From positions 12,018,298 through 12,082,297 of the forward strand of contig OY829654.1 in the NCBI GenBank assembly GCA_963691815.1: a stretch of 64,000 nt of DNA. Direction: 5' to 3'. Source of the stretch: Echiichthys vipera. Lineage: Eukaryota > Chordata > Actinopteri > Perciformes > Trachinidae. Positions 48,948-62,399 of the stretch are shown here, piece after piece; position 1 is the first letter of the stretch; each line of letters opens with the position of its first letter. The position numbers and the translations under genes are program-made. The notes beneath the pieces are model-generated. The model was not told the origin of the DNA. It saw only the letters and a list, made by a program, of their open reading frames with translations, and did no database searches.

Positions 48948-50896
48948 ATGAGCTCATCAAAGCCCTATATTGGCTGCAAAATAGGGCTGATTTCAAAAGC
49001 CCAGAATCGTTATGAGGGGATTTTGTATACAATTGATAAAGTGAACTCCACAGTAGTGCTGGCAAAAGGTGAGTGTTGCGGGTCTATGTACTTGACAGCC
49101 TCTCAGCATGTCCAAAAAACGTGCATTTTGTAGACTTTGAATTGAAACGTATGTCACTTTTGTTCCCTCTTATCAAATATGTTCTCAACCAGTCAAGTGT
49201 TTTGGAACGGAGGGAAGACCCACTGACAGACCAACACCACCCAAATATGACATCTTTGAGTACATCACTTTCCGTGGAAGTGATATTAAGGACATCACAC
49301 TGTGTGAGCCTCCGAGATCTCACCATGGCCTACCCCATGATCCTGCAATAGTACAGGTATATATTACCTGCATGGCTTATACCCCACGTAGCGAACCTAA
49401 AAGAGGATAAAGTAGGAAGATCCAGGAAATGTTCATTCTTAATTTTAATTTTTTTTGTTTTTTATGTTTAGTCTTCCAGTACAGGCTCTCCAGGCATCTA
49501 CTCACCTCATGGACACTTCAGCCCCCTAAGGAGGCCTGCCTTCAACCAGCTTGCTGCCAGCTCTCTACTTAATCAGCAGTATGCTGCAGCTCTTGGCCTT
49601 GGTAAGTCAATTAACCCATATTTACTGCTGGTAAAGTAACCATTAACCCACATCAGTAGTGAAGCTGAGTACTTTTAAGTAGGTTATTTGTATACCACAG
49701 TATTTGGTTGTTTGTCATGCAGGGCCTGTAGTTCCAGGCTTACAGGTGGTAAGGGGGCCCATGGTGGAAAAGTCTGTTCAAACCATCCCTGGGGATAGAG
49801 CTATAAGGGGAGGCTTGACTGCATCCCAGCAGCAGGAGCAACAGTGGGAGAGAAAGAGGCCCCAGAGGCCTAGAGGAGAGAGTTCCCAGACCAGAAGGGC
49901 TACTGGAGCCACCAGTAAGCATACAGAAATGCAGTGCGTTTACTAATTGCTCAGGGAATGTCCATCAGCGCACTTGTGAGCAATCTTAAGAGGGTGTTTT
50001 TTTTTATTTTAAGCGGAGTCAGGCCCAGGTGTGCCCAATGCTCGGCAGGAAACTCAGCAGCAGAACTATCAATCCAGGTCACCGCCCAGAAGAAGAAAAG
50101 GTATTTGAAATGTTTGCAAAAGAGTAAAAATCGAAATTTTCTGGATACAAATTGCAAAGTCTTAACATTAATTTTTATTTTTTGTTTTAAAAAAATCTTA
50201 GGACCTCGGAGGCGCAGGAACCGTAGTCGAGGCCAGCTGATGGTGGCTAATGTTCCATCTGCCATCCTCAAGTTTGACACAGACTTTGATTTTGATTCCT
50301 CAAATGCACAGTTTATGAAAGAAGAGCTGGAGAGAGAGGTGCAGGACAAGATGAAAGGTTGGTTCCTCCGCTCAAGTGATCATAAATGGCCCACTGCTTT
50401 TTCATCGTTGGCTTTGACAGTGATATGGTTTATCATGTTAGTTTTTTAACACACATTCACCTAGCTTGGTCTTGCATAGCATATCCCGTCAGTTACGTTG
50501 CAGTCATGTTTCTGTCTTCAGGTGAAAATCAAGAGGTGAAAGAAAAAGAATTTCACATGACTGTAGAGGATAATCCTTTCGGACCAAACTGCTACTACGA
50601 CAAATCAAAGTCTTTCTTTGACAACATCTCGACTGATAATAAGTTCAGGTAAACAGTGGCCCTTTTTTATCCTCAACTTAGTTTTTGCTGTATGTGGAGC
50701 TACAGGCTTGTGCCTCTTTGTGTTAACCAATGGTTTCAGACTAACATGGGCAGAGGAGCGGAAGCGCAATCTGGAGACTTTTGGAGTCACTGGACGGTTC
50801 CGGAGGGGCCAAGGTTTTAGAGGAGGCTACACTGGACGAAGAGGACAGGGTACTGCTCAGACTCTATCTTACAGAACCAGGAGTGGACAGCTGTAA
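48948..50896 (+). CDS. lsm14b: LSM14B (RAP55B), mRNP/P-body protein
   Basis: Cytoplasmic RNA-binding protein of the Scd6/RAP55 family that represses translation and stores mRNA with DDX6 and EIF4ENIF1 in P-bodies. Eight exons: 48948-49068, 49193-49356, 49472-49601, 49723-49914, 50014-50100, 50202-50357, 50522-50648, 50740-50896. Phases agree; 377 residues (human about 385). An N-terminal LSm domain spans residues 1-80 (YIGCKIGLISKAQNRYEGIL, FRGSDIKDIT). A Gln/Arg-rich middle follows. The FDF motif is near 254-270 (FDTDFDFDSSNAQF), the FFD box near 306-321 (CYYDKSKSFFDNIS), the TFG box near 330-345 (WAEERKRNLETFG), and the end is RGG-rich. The start at 48948 has a good context (cgccATGa). An in-frame ATG at 48918 would add ten residues but has a weaker context. 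The paralogue is lsm14a; synteny favours lsm14b. Confidence 0.95.
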
Positions 50897-51401
50897 AGGT
50901 CAGAGTTTGATACCAAGGCACTAAAGCAGCCCCATCCTCCAATGATGGCTTCCTTTGTGTAACAAATGGGACAATTACCCATTATGATAACCAGCAAAAG
51001 CTGCTCTTGTCCAACTTTTTTTCTCCCGATAGTTATCCTGCCCCAATATTGCCAGTATTGTATTTTTCTTTATGCCCTTTTTGTCATTTAGTTCAATTTT
51101 GAATATGTATGCATGACTGCACACGTGTTTGACAATGGTAGTTTTGCCCTCAAAAGCCTTTTGTTTGCCTTTTTAAGAGTTTTTCTTTAACAATTAAATG
51201 GGGAGTGTACATTTCTGTTTTGTTTTCTGCTACTTGGAAGAATTTCACTCCCAAACGTGTATTAGTTTCATATTTAAAAATGTATCTGGCTTTGGGAGTT
51301 ATTTCATTAACAAATGTTGTGAATATGAACTAAACTTAAATATATTTAAAAGCTTAATCTTGTATATTTTTTTTTTTTGTCATTGAAGCAACAAGTGAGT
51401 A

Positions 51402-51407
51402 AATAAA
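51402..51407 (+). promoter_or_regulatory. lsm14b: Polyadenylation signal, lsm14b
   Basis: AATAAA in 'gagtaaataaactg', about 500 bases after the lsm14b stop. The interval 50897-51425 is the inferred 3' UTR. Confidence 0.6.
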
Positions 51408-51429
51408 CTGAAAATTGCTGGTGCACTCA

Positions 51430-52749
51430 TATCACGCTCTCTGAGGATATATCCCATCATATTTGTCACATTGGTCACTCCTGTAGTAACTACAGGTACT
51501 TGAGTATTTCCATGTTAGACTTGCACTGCACTACATCTCACAGGCAAATACCTTTGGCTCTGCTAAACTTAGCTTCAGTCACTTTTCAGTTTACAATGTT
51601 TCACATTGGTCCAGTGAAGCCCATGTGTATATAAAAATGTGGGTTTGAATTAGCTGGATGAACTAAAGTATGAAGGGTTATGGGTTGAGTACTCCAACAT
51701 AAGATAAATCGGTCTCTGAAAGCGGCATTAGTGGGGAAATTCATTGTCGCAAAGCTATAGAGATATCTATATCTCTCTGTGGTTCTTATTAGCACAGCCT
51801 TTAATATTTTGCAGTAAAATATAAAAAATGGCAGCCTACACATTGATGGAGCAGCAATATACATTCAGAAACATCAAAGTAAAACACTGGCAGGGAAATA
51901 TTTTTCATGAACTACAGACATTTCTTTTACTATTGAAACTTTAAATGTTAGTGATCTACTTTTATTTTATTTTTTACGGGTATTTGCAGTGTAGCCTACC
52001 TTTGCTAATAAGTAAATGGGTTTTACTTCTTCCACCTCTGCTAATACTAGGCTACATGATCCTTATTCTGGGACAGGTGTTTATGGGTATTACCTTGCAT
52101 TGTCTTTTATAAGAAGCAGGTATTTTTGTTAATACTGTAAATGTCTAATTATAGGCATTTAGTAGGACAAGCAACAAAACAGACGGGTCGCTTGATATGG
52201 GGTCCATATGTAGACGTCCCTGATTGACAGGGGAGGGAAATATTGTCAGGTGCATGGTGATATTGTTACAAACATGAGATTGTGGTAAGTCTTCACATTT
52301 TTGCTGAAGGTGCAAAAACATTTTTTGGCAACTCTCCTTAATTTCTTGGAGATTTTGCGCGCCGATCACCCTCTAGGCTACAATGTGGACTGATTGGCTT
52401 TCAAAAATCAAAAGATATACTCTGTCTACAGACGATGAAAGTGGTAGGCTGCTCACTGTCCGGGCTATACCAAAAACTGAGGGAGAGGGATTTTCCGCTG
52501 TCACGTAACAGTGTATTATCTGTCATATGATTTGCATGCACACCATAAATACCTTTCAATAAAATCGTATGTTTAGTTAGGCAATCAGAGAAATCCAGTG
52601 TATTCTTATTTTCCTTTATTCCTGACAGAGAGTCCATGTCAACGCCCCCATTTCCTGGTAATGGACATACTATGGAACCAAATAGAGGGCTTCGCTCGAG
52701 ATAATAAATGTTAGAATAAAAGAAGCGCATTTATTTCCCATATGACAAA
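51430..52749 (+). other. Intergenic/promoter region lsm14b-ss18l1
   Basis: 1.3 kb between the genes, with no psma7 exon despite its presence at this place in human. The last 400 bases include GC-richer patches (ttgcgcgccgatc at about 52355, cggcgcgcccc at the start exon) and an ATTGG box at about 52392, consistent with the ss18l1 promoter and 5' UTR. No TATA box was recognised. Confidence 0.55.
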
Positions 52750-55700
52750 ATGTCGGTGGCATTTTCATCGGCGCGCCCCAGGAGTAAAGGGGAGGTGACA
52801 CAGCAAACGATTCAAAAGGTAAAATTCTTCAGACGGGTGTGATGAGCCATATAATGTAGTCTGGGTGGGAGTGTGCGGTCCACCGCCAGTGCAGAGAAAG
52901 TAGCCTGCGGTGAATATCAGAAGAAATGGCAACTGGTATTGTAACGATACAGTGCGAAGGTGCGAACCAAACAAAGCCGTGGATGTGATGTAGACGGCCG
53001 TTTAGGCTCATCACTGGCTTGGAGCTGTTTACGTGTGAGGCTGTTAGTCTCGCTCTTCTTCTGACGAATGATGATTTTTATTTGTATCGTAGCCTATGTC
53101 AAATAGATATGTTTTAGATGGTGTAGTTATAGTTTCCATAATTTTAAAGCACAACACCCAATTTGATGTTTTCCTTGTTAGTGTCAGTTTATTGTCAGGT
53201 GTAGGCTAGGTGGTTATTATGGACACCTGCTTTGTTGCAAAAAAAACAGCATCCACTGAGAAAGGCACAGTAGTGTAGGGTGGAGGGAAACTGAGCAACA
53301 CAGGAAAATACAGAGCTTTATATCCGTTTTTTTTTATTCTTAACTGAACGGTATTTCTGGTAAAAAAAAATAAAAAAAAGTGTGGGAAAAAAACCCGCTA
53401 TGCATCCTTAAGACAGGGACTTTCAAACGATGTCCTAAATAAAGACTGGGAAGCTGTCTGCTGCTTCATTTGGCTCCTGACCCAGAAAAAAAGGTTCATA
53501 GACTGGTTGCAGTTCTGAGAATCAAGGACATCACATGTCTTATAAGGCAAATCTTACTGTAGGCATTTAATGCAATTTGAGGTACTGTGGACTTAAGTTG
53601 TTTTGCTATCTCCTAAAGATGCTGGATGAAAATCATCACTTGATACAATGTATAATGGATTACCAAAGTAAAGGAAAGACAGCTGAATGCACACAGTAAG
53701 TGTTTTTTTTTTCTAACTGATGTCTTGTAAATGTCATATTATGGTAACAATGAGTAAATAAAACTGTTTTATTTAAAAAAACATTGTTTACAGGTATCAG
53801 CAGATCCTGCACAGAAATCTTGTTTACCTGGCCACAATAGCAGATTCGAATCAGAACATGCAGTCACTACTACCTGCAGTGAGTCCTTCATGAAGTAACA
53901 TTTCCCATTTTCATCAGATTCATTTTGCTCCTGCCATCCCTCACCTTCTCTCCTTTTAAAAGAAAAATTATTTATAATTAACCCAGAAAACATATTTGGG
54001 TAAATTATCCACCGATAATACAAAAAACAAATATATTGCGACACAATATGGAGTAAGGGGAATGAGGACATGGAGGAGAGCAATAAGGTTGCTTAGTCTC
54101 TCAGTTGTTTCTTTAATTGATCAATTATGTTTTTACTTCCTAGCCTCCCACTACCAACATGTCCATTGGTCCTGGAGGGATGGGTCAAAGTGGGGGACAT
54201 GCTCCAAGCAACCTCAATGATAATATGGCACCAGGACAGCCCCCAACATCGATGATGCAGAACCAGATAAGCAATGGTGAGATTTTAACACAAATGTGCA
54301 TTTACTACTATTTTAATACTTTATTTAACACACAAACCCAGATTCTGTAAGTAAATACACACCTCCATCTAGTTGTCCCGTCTTGAGTGCTCGTCTGATC
54401 CTTACTTTGCTGCATGTTGCATGTCCACAGACACAATACCATGTCTTGTCTTTCACAGTGTCTCTCGTCTTTATTGGCTGCAAATATCTGATGATCCCAT
54501 TCAGCTAATGGTCTGATAGTCCCATTTGTTTGCAGCGATAGCAACTTTTTCCTTCTTTCTGTTTCTAATTCATTTACACACAACATTAACACTCATGACT
54601 CATGACCCATGCAAGCTTCCTGTAAAGATGAACTGAATGTGGGCCCGTGATTAATATGATATGGCACCACACCTGGCTGCTCTGACTGTGCGTGTGTGTC
54701 GTCAGGCCCCAGCCATGCCCCCATGCAGCAGCAGTCTGGTCAGGTGCAGTCGGCTATTCCCTCCGCATCCCTCAGCCTGCCAACCAGCGGCTACGGTAGC
54801 TCTGCCTCAGCCTCCGGCTACAACCACACTGCACCCTCCTCCCAGGGCAGCATGATCCAGGGCCCTGGGCCTGGCTATGGCTCTTCTTCCTCTTCTTCCT
54901 CCACATCCTCATCCTCCTCTTCCTCCTCCCGCAGCAACCTCAACATGCAGTCCAATCAAGGTGAGCCAGGAATGGAGGTGCCCAATCAGGATATTTGGTC
55001 TATATTTATGGAAAGGAATACTTTCAGCCTTTTAAATTAAAAGCACCTAAACTAAACTCTTAAAGGTCCCATATTGTAAAAAGTGGGATTTTCAGAAGGT
55101 CAAGGTGCAACATAAACACTATGAAAGTATCAAAACACTCGATCCAAGGAGAAAAACACAGCCCGTATTTAGAAACTGTGCCTTTAAACAAGCCGTCAGG
55201 AATTCTATAGGGTTGTGATAATAAAGCAGAGAGTGCCGAAGCGGAAGACCCAAAAACGCTAATCAATCAGAGCAGACTGGGATTTTTCGGTAGGGTGCCT
55301 TAAAGAAGAAGGTGCTAAATTGGAGCGTGAAGGTGAGGGTCAGTACAGATATATTCAGACAGTATGTGACACGTTCTAGTAGTAACCTAAATTTGACCTA
55401 AAATCTACCTAGAAGTATGAACCTGAAAATGAGCTTAATTTGGTACCACTAAGATGCAAGATGTCTATTTTGTTTTTATTTTGTACTATATTTAGTTGCA
55501 ATGCTAGATTTGACTCTTGGAGGAAGGGATGATGAAAGTAGTGCCTTTCAAGTGTTCAAAGTGAGGCAGAAAACATATGGTAAAATAGTTAGATGATTAC
55601 TGAAATACCTCTGAATGTATTCATGACAAACAGCTCATTGATCTTGAATAATGCATTTGCTTACATGCATACCTGCTCTCATCAATCTGTAAATTCCCTC

Positions 55701-58700
55701 CTAGTCCAGTGCAATCATCAAAATAACCAAACACATTCAGTTCATCAAAGAGGTTTCCTGCCTCTCCCCTTCTTCCTCCTGCTCCAGGCTTTACCTCTCC
55801 TTATCTTCTGACTTTGAGATGCAGCCCTCCTTTCCCTGGATGTCTGTGTGGATACTTCTGTTTATGCACTGACTTCACTTGTTTTGTTTGCAGTTAAACT
55901 TCAGAGCAACATCTTGAAAGCATCTCTTTTAAGAGCTATTTTCTTTAAGAGACCGCTGACTGCCTTGGACCCCTTTTGGCTTTTCTCTGCGCCCTGATTG
56001 CCTTGGGCCACCTTCTTTATTTCTCAGTTTAATTATGCACATTTCTGCCACTATCCATTCCCTGAATGCTGTATATGTTGCTGAATGTTAAAGCTGGTAT
56101 ATGCATATAGAGCATGTTTCTGTATATTAACGTATAAGATCATCATCTCTCCTCCCATAATCACACCTTGTTCCCAGTCTCCATGATGCACCAACAGTCT
56201 GCCACTCCACACTACTCCTCATCCCAGGCTGGGGCCCAAAGCTATCAGGGACAGCAGTCCATGGGCATGATGGGTCAGGGCAGTCAAGGAAACAGTATGA
56301 TGTCTCAGAGACCAATGGGATCCTACCGCTCCTCACAGCAAGGTAGGTGGTAAGACTTCTTCATGTCAGTTTGGTGTGGCAATGGGTTTGTTTTTTGTGT
56401 TTAATAATGGATGTGTGAATGTAAAGTTTGTAACGGTTTGGACAGGTTTCCATTAGGTGTGGCTCTGGATGTCTCCAGATTGATGGAAAACGTATGTTGC
56501 GGAAGTATTAGTGTGTGTATGGCATCTGTTTTAAAAAAAATAAATTATTAGGCTATCTCAGTCTGCCTTCCTGCAACTTTAAGAGGAAGACTGGGGATGT
56601 ATCACTCTTGTCACCCTAGGTTTCTGTCTCTAAATCACTTGTGCTGTGTCAGCATGTGCCTAATAATAGCGCCACCCTGTCTTGTTATGTCTTTTGAAGG
56701 GTGTAGACTGGACACGTATAACTCGCATATATAAAAAGAATGGGATACTGTTTCCAGGGCAACTAGCCATGATTGTATGTCCTCATTCACCCTGGTACAC
56801 TATTATCCTCGCATGAGTGGGTAAAGTATTTCCAGATAGAACTTTGTCATGGAATTGTTGTCTATAGTTAAGCTGCTCACCTCTATCAGCAGTCACTCCC
56901 TGATTGGTCGTGGGGCTGTTGCTAGGGCTTCTCTGTCAACTGTGGCTTCTTGGTCATATCAGGAATTATCAGATATGTTGCTATGAAATTGTTTTGCTAT
57001 TTTTGCAGGAGTCAAGATGATTTTTTTTTTATTTATTTTAAGCTCATCTCTGTATTTGGAAACTTTGGGGCAGATTGTGATTTGTTAAAGAGATGAGACT
57101 GTGCATAGCTCTTGCATAGCATGCATCTTCCAGAGAGTTCTTTCTCTTGGTCTTCTGAGTTTGTTAGAATGGAAAGGGAAAAGAACAGAGTGGAATCTGG
57201 AGTTTCTGCACACCACCGCCAAGCAGAGCTCAGATTCTCCCTGATAACTGGCTTTCTGTAATCCTCATTTTCTCCTCCAAAATTACATCTCATGTAATTT
57301 GTCATGGAATTATTAATTGCAATTGTTCCGCTTTAATTAGTGTTTCAAAAATTTGGGTTGGCCTGGAATAACTTCCATCACATTATTATTTAAACCCACA
57401 GAAAATCCTCAACAGTGAAATTCTACATGATTAAAATAACAGCCTCAGAACTCAATTAGGACTTCCAAGAAAGCTGTCCATAATGTCTTTTACAATCTTT
57501 TATTTTTGTCTTTCATTATTCTTAATACACACATATGCACACACACACACCTTCAGGGTACCTAATTCGCCCAAGTTTTCTTAGCACAGCCCCTTTATTC
57601 TCCAATTCAGCACCCAATTAGTCCAATCAATTGTTTAACAAATCGTGGTGTCGCCTGTCTTGCAGGATCTGCACAGCAGTACATGGGACAAGACGAGTTC
57701 TACGGAGAGCAGTATGGACACAGTCAGAGCTCCAGCGAGCCCATAAACCGGCAATATTACCCCGATGGTAATCGTGCACATCCATAAACTTCACACACAC
57801 AGCTCTCAAAAACACAAAGCTACATTATACATTTCTTTTAAGCACTATCTCATAGGCCTGGGCCAGATTTACTACAGTGCTGAAGCTTCAGCTCATCCTC
57901 ACAGTCATTGTCTTTTTCCCTTATTGTGGGAGAGAAAAAGTATTCGAGAAAAGAAATTGCCAAAGATTGACATTGGTCTCAATTCTGTTTCCTCCCAGTG
58001 TGTCTGTGTCCATACTGTCCCCTTTTGGTGTGCCGAAATTTCAGATTTCAGAGACTTCCATAGCAGTGTGTTGATGAGAGAGCGCATAAACTTCCTCCAG
58101 GCTTTTTTCTTTGTGCTTTGAGCCATAACAAGCAAGAAGCCTTGTTGTGCACATGTATTATGAATGTTTTGGCTTTGCAGAGGAGTTTGTGCACGTGTTG
58201 AATACTGTTCTCTACAGTTCATGGGGAATACACGTATCAACAGTCTTCATATGGTGAGCCAGGCTACGACAGATCCTTTGATGAATCCTCACAGCATTAC
58301 TATGAAGGAGGTAACAGTTATTCATTTTTTAATTTTAAACTATTTTAGATATCTTTCCTGCGCCCTCTACAACCTAGGTTTGTCTAAATGTTTCTCTAAA
58401 GTACTACCATGATGTGTATCTGTGTATATATATCACCAGGTAACTCTCAGTACAGTCAACAGCAGGCCCAGTATCAGCAGGGCTCTGGCCAGCAGCAGCC
58501 CTTCAGCCAGCAGCAGTACTCCTCTCAACAAGGCTACAGTGGACAGCCACAGGGATATGGTTAGAACAACTCGTATAACCTATTGTGTGTATGCACAGAA
58601 GCATAAAACACATAAAACAAATAAATGAATTGAATGTAAACCCTCTGCTACAGGTCCTGGCCAGGGTGGATCCTCCCAGTATTCTCAGTATCAGCAGGGT

Positions 58701-59480
58701 CAGAGCCAACAGTACGGCTCCTACCGCTCCTCCCAGGGAGGCCCTGGCGCACAGACGCAGAGGCCCTATGCTTATGAACAGGTACATAAAATTAAATCAG
58801 ATCTCACACTTTTCTTATAACTCTGATTCTCTGAAAATGGATTTGCAACACTGGCTAATAGCCTACTCATTTAACATATATTAAAATATGTATATACTCC
58901 CTGATAAATGCTTATTTTAGTGGGAATTCAACAGTCAATTTTGTATTTTGCTTACAATGCATATTAGTCGTGAACATTCAACTTCCGTTAAAGGCAGGTG
59001 ATAGATCAATAGAATGGATCAAAAGAAATTAAAATATATAGAAAGGTCTATGCTTGATGTTCTTCTGTTGCCGCTAATCTCTGATTTACCAAATTAAATG
59101 TATGATGACATAGCCAATGTATACTGTACTAGGGCACACACTCAAACATTTTTTTAAGTAGCTTGAGGCATAAATACTATTAAGACTTCCCTAGCCCGGC
59201 AACCCTTCAAATGTAATCCAAATGTCAAATGTTGTTTCTTGGTTCCTGCATTTTTAAATTCAACTCTTACGTGATCAAGTATAAAACATTAGGAAAGCGG
59301 ATGCATGTACTGGAAATAATGTAATAACTTTAAATTATATATTTTTTACTGCCTGTCTCTCTCAGCATAATAACAGAAAATCAAAGAAAAAGTGAACAGT
59401 AGAATGCAAGAAATGCAATCTTATATCTCAGTGTGAATCATTTTACATTGCAGGGTCAGTATGGAAATTATCAGCAATAA
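52750..59480 (+). CDS. ss18l1: SS18L1 (CREST), BAF chromatin-remodelling subunit
   Basis: Nuclear calcium-responsive coactivator, a SYT/SS18-family subunit of neuronal BAF complexes. Eleven exons: 52750-52818, 53619-53695, 53794-53878, 54144-54276, 54706-54960, 56178-56342, 57666-57767, 58218-58310, 58440-58559, 58654-58781, 59454-59480. Phases agree; 417 residues (human 396). The SNH domain covers residues 1-77 (MSVAFSSARPRSKGEVTQQT, MLDENHHLIQCIMDYQSKGK, HRNLVYLATIADSNQNMQSL). Then come a Met/Gly/Ser-rich middle and a QPGY-type low-complexity C-terminus ending YGQYGNYQQ-like. ARPRSKGEVTQQ, AECTQYQQILHRN, PSHAPMQQ and SRSNLNMQSN fit SS18L1 more closely than SS18. Exon 5 carries a serine tract not seen in the human protein. 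The neighbours lsm14b and mtg2 support the assignment. Confidence 0.96.
55063..55447. mobile_element. MITE-like dispersed fish element
   Basis: In ss18l1 intron 5. It begins 'aaaggtcccatattgtaaaaagtgggattttca' and ends 'agtatgaacctgaaaatgagcttaatttggtacc'. The ends are imperfect inverted repeats (aaggtcccatatt versus ggtaccaaatt). The middle has 'aaacactatgaaagtatcaaaacactcgatcc' and 'gcccgtatttagaaactgtgcctttaaacaagccgtcagga', the signature text of a very common teleost element, recognised from memory. It has no ORF. Confidence 0.7.
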
Positions 59481-61291
59481 GGTACAACATTGTTTTCTTG
59501 TTGGAAGAAAATGAAAAATCCACGGATCAACAGTGACACGCTGGCTCAGCTGTGGTTTAGAAGATCTGGCTGCATTTATTATCCTCTCATTAACCATCAT
59601 TCTAACTAAGAATACATAATCTAGTCAAATGTGATGCTTCCCTCGTCTGTTTTGCTCACTAGCAAGCTGATGGTGTGAGTTGCTACTGGCCCCCTACAAG
59701 AAGTCAGGGTGCTTGTAGAATCAAGGTAGTTAATGTAAACCTTCCATATGAATTAAATAGGGTACTATAAAGGAGCAGTAAAGTAATTTAATGAGCCTAA
59801 GCAAATTGCCTGTATCCTTTTTTCTTTTCTGTCTTTGCCTTTCACTTGTTTTTATCCCATCCCCTGCTTTTAATGTTTATTTTATTTTACAAGCCTCTTT
59901 TTTTAAATTGTTTTGTTGGTGCACAGAACAGGCCCGTGGTTTGTGAGACTGAGGCTATAAAAAGCAAATTAGCCTAAAAGGAAATGTTCCTTGATATTTA
60001 TCTAATAGACTAGGTCCAGCTCTTGCTTTTATTCCTAGTTGAGACGCTGTTATATCTCACAATAAGGGAAATTAATTTTATGAAGGTGAAAACGTTGGTC
60101 CTTAAACCTGACTTGATCAGGGGGTTTGTCTGTGTTAGTCAAACTGTGATGTGTTGCTGTGTGGTCTAACATTATGTGTTTTCACTGTTCTGAGGTAATA
60201 TACACAATAGATGGCTGGCTGACCCAGATCCAGAAGTGTGTGTCATTGTCCATGATAATCATACATCGTGGTAGTATTTTTGGTATATTTTCAGTGGCAT
60301 TGCTCTACACAAATGTATCATTATTGTGCAGAGTTAAGAGGGGTCACATTACTCTAAACTCAGTAATGATTTTACATAAAAACACATTGCCACTTTTTCT
60401 GCACTTTATTTTGACAGTCTATATATTGTCAGATACTTTGTATTGCAGTGTGCAATTCAGGCAGTTTTTTAACGAATGATCCTCAAAAAGCCAAAGTAAC
60501 ACAGGAACAGAACGATGTCCTGCACCTCTACTTCATAGTGCAATACACTCAGTCAGTCATGTTGAGGTTGGTTCTTATGGTGAACATACACTTAAGCTAC
60601 TGTATACCATTATTAGTTTGTTGTCATACAGTACAATAATAGCACATGTCATTTACAATGTCTAATGTTCTTAAATGTTATGTTGCAGGCTTCAACTGAC
60701 ATGTCATATTTAAGAAAATGATTTTCTGTATTTATGTGACTTATTGACATACTATGTGAAGTATTTCATCACAGACATAACGCTTACAATTTTAATATAT
60801 TCTTTGCAGTGAAAACTTGTATTTCTTATTTAGTAGTAGTTGAACAGAATAATATTGAGAATAAGAAAGGGGGCATATAAGGTTATTTTTTATTTATGCA
60901 TGTTTGATTACAAAATGGGCATATATTATAGTGTTTATTGGTTTGTTTATTTATTTAAAAGAAGTAAGACAACACCTCTGGTTTCACTAATCACTGTTTC
61001 TTACAGTTTGAGCAGTAATGAGGATTATAAGTGTGACTGTAAGGGTCCAGCTTTGCAGTATTACCTCTAGTAACTAAACTCACCTCAGAGGGATAAATAA
61101 CACAAAAGTGGCAGGGTTAATCAGGCATAGGAGATATCTGGCTGTCAAACAGCTAAATAGCTATGTACCACTCAACAGTGACAATCACAGGCTTCTCTGT
61201 ACTACATTGAATTTGTATCAGTGCTTCATTTAACTGTGAACTAAACATGTATGGCAAGTCTTTTCTAGTTCTATGTAGTGTATCATCACTG

Positions 61292-61504
<213 letters not shown>

Positions 61505-61590
61505 CATAATCCAAATATGAATGTTATCTATTGTTAGACTGCATTGCCTGATCTTTTCTGCTGTCTTTTGTTACTGTTTGTTATATAAAA

Positions 61591-61596
61591 AATAAA
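61591..61596 (+). promoter_or_regulatory. ss18l1: Polyadenylation signal, ss18l1
   Basis: Canonical AATAAA followed by a T/G-rich stretch (ccttttgtatgtctgtattttgtgg), the normal layout of a vertebrate cleavage site. Confidence 0.6.
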
Positions 61597-61615
61597 CTGA
61601 CATTCACCTTTTGTA

Positions 61616-62399
61616 TGTCTGTATTTTGTGGATTTATTAAAGAAATGTCAGAAATCACACATTCTTATAATGTTATCATACTTAGTATACTTACTTAGTA
61701 TAGTAATAGTATGCGCTACTGAGTTTCTTTAAATTAATTTCCCTAGTGTGGGATCAATAATGTTGATCTTTTAGTAGGTTATTGTCTGTTTAATGTGATT
61801 GAGGAGATTGCCTGGCAAATGATGCCACACTATTTAAAAAATGCACCTTTTTGACTGCATTAAAAAGATTGGCAGGTTTTATCTCAGCACACAAAAAATA
61901 AATTATTGAGCTTATTATTACTACATTACATAACATTAATTTAGCTTACGTTTTTTTGTTTTTTTATTCGATTATAATTACAATTTAATATAAAGGAAAA
62001 AAAACTACTGTCATTCCAGGACAAAAGGTGGCGATAGAGGGCGAAATCGCAACAGCAAAGTATATGTTACAAATGAGAGCTTTTTAGAAGAAGAAGAAGA
62101 ATTACTTTATTTATCCCGCAACGGGTTTTCAGAAACAGTTTTTACTTTGCGATATTACTTAACCTGGATGCCTGGACTAAAATAATGAAAGTAATATATC
62201 TCCAAAGTAGTGGGCTAAACAAATACAAACAAACGTTAAATGTAGTGTTTAATAACCTGTTGGTGGCAGCAATACGCCATTGCAGCGTCTAGTCTGCAAA
62301 ACCCAACGAAGAAGAAGAACTGTCCCTTCACGTTTCCCGTAGGTTCCTGTAGTTGGTAGCTATTTACTGAACGTACCGGTGTGTCTGTAGAACGTCACA
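61616..62399 (+). other. Intergenic region and mtg2 5' flank
   Basis: AT-rich up to about 62030. Two retroposon-like snippets ending in gaagaagaagaa follow: 62023-62102 ('aggacaaaaggtggcgatagagggcgaaatcgcaacag') and 62260-62322 ('ggtggcagcaatacgccattgcagcg...aacccaacgaagaagaagaac'). They resemble common fish repeat ends. The last 70 bases before the ATG are the mtg2 5' UTR/promoter; no TATA box is seen. Confidence 0.5.

Noticed and set aside
52750..59480. Assignment to ss18 (SYT) instead of ss18l1
   Set aside because: The SNH-domain wording (ECTQYQQILHRN) and the synteny favour ss18l1.
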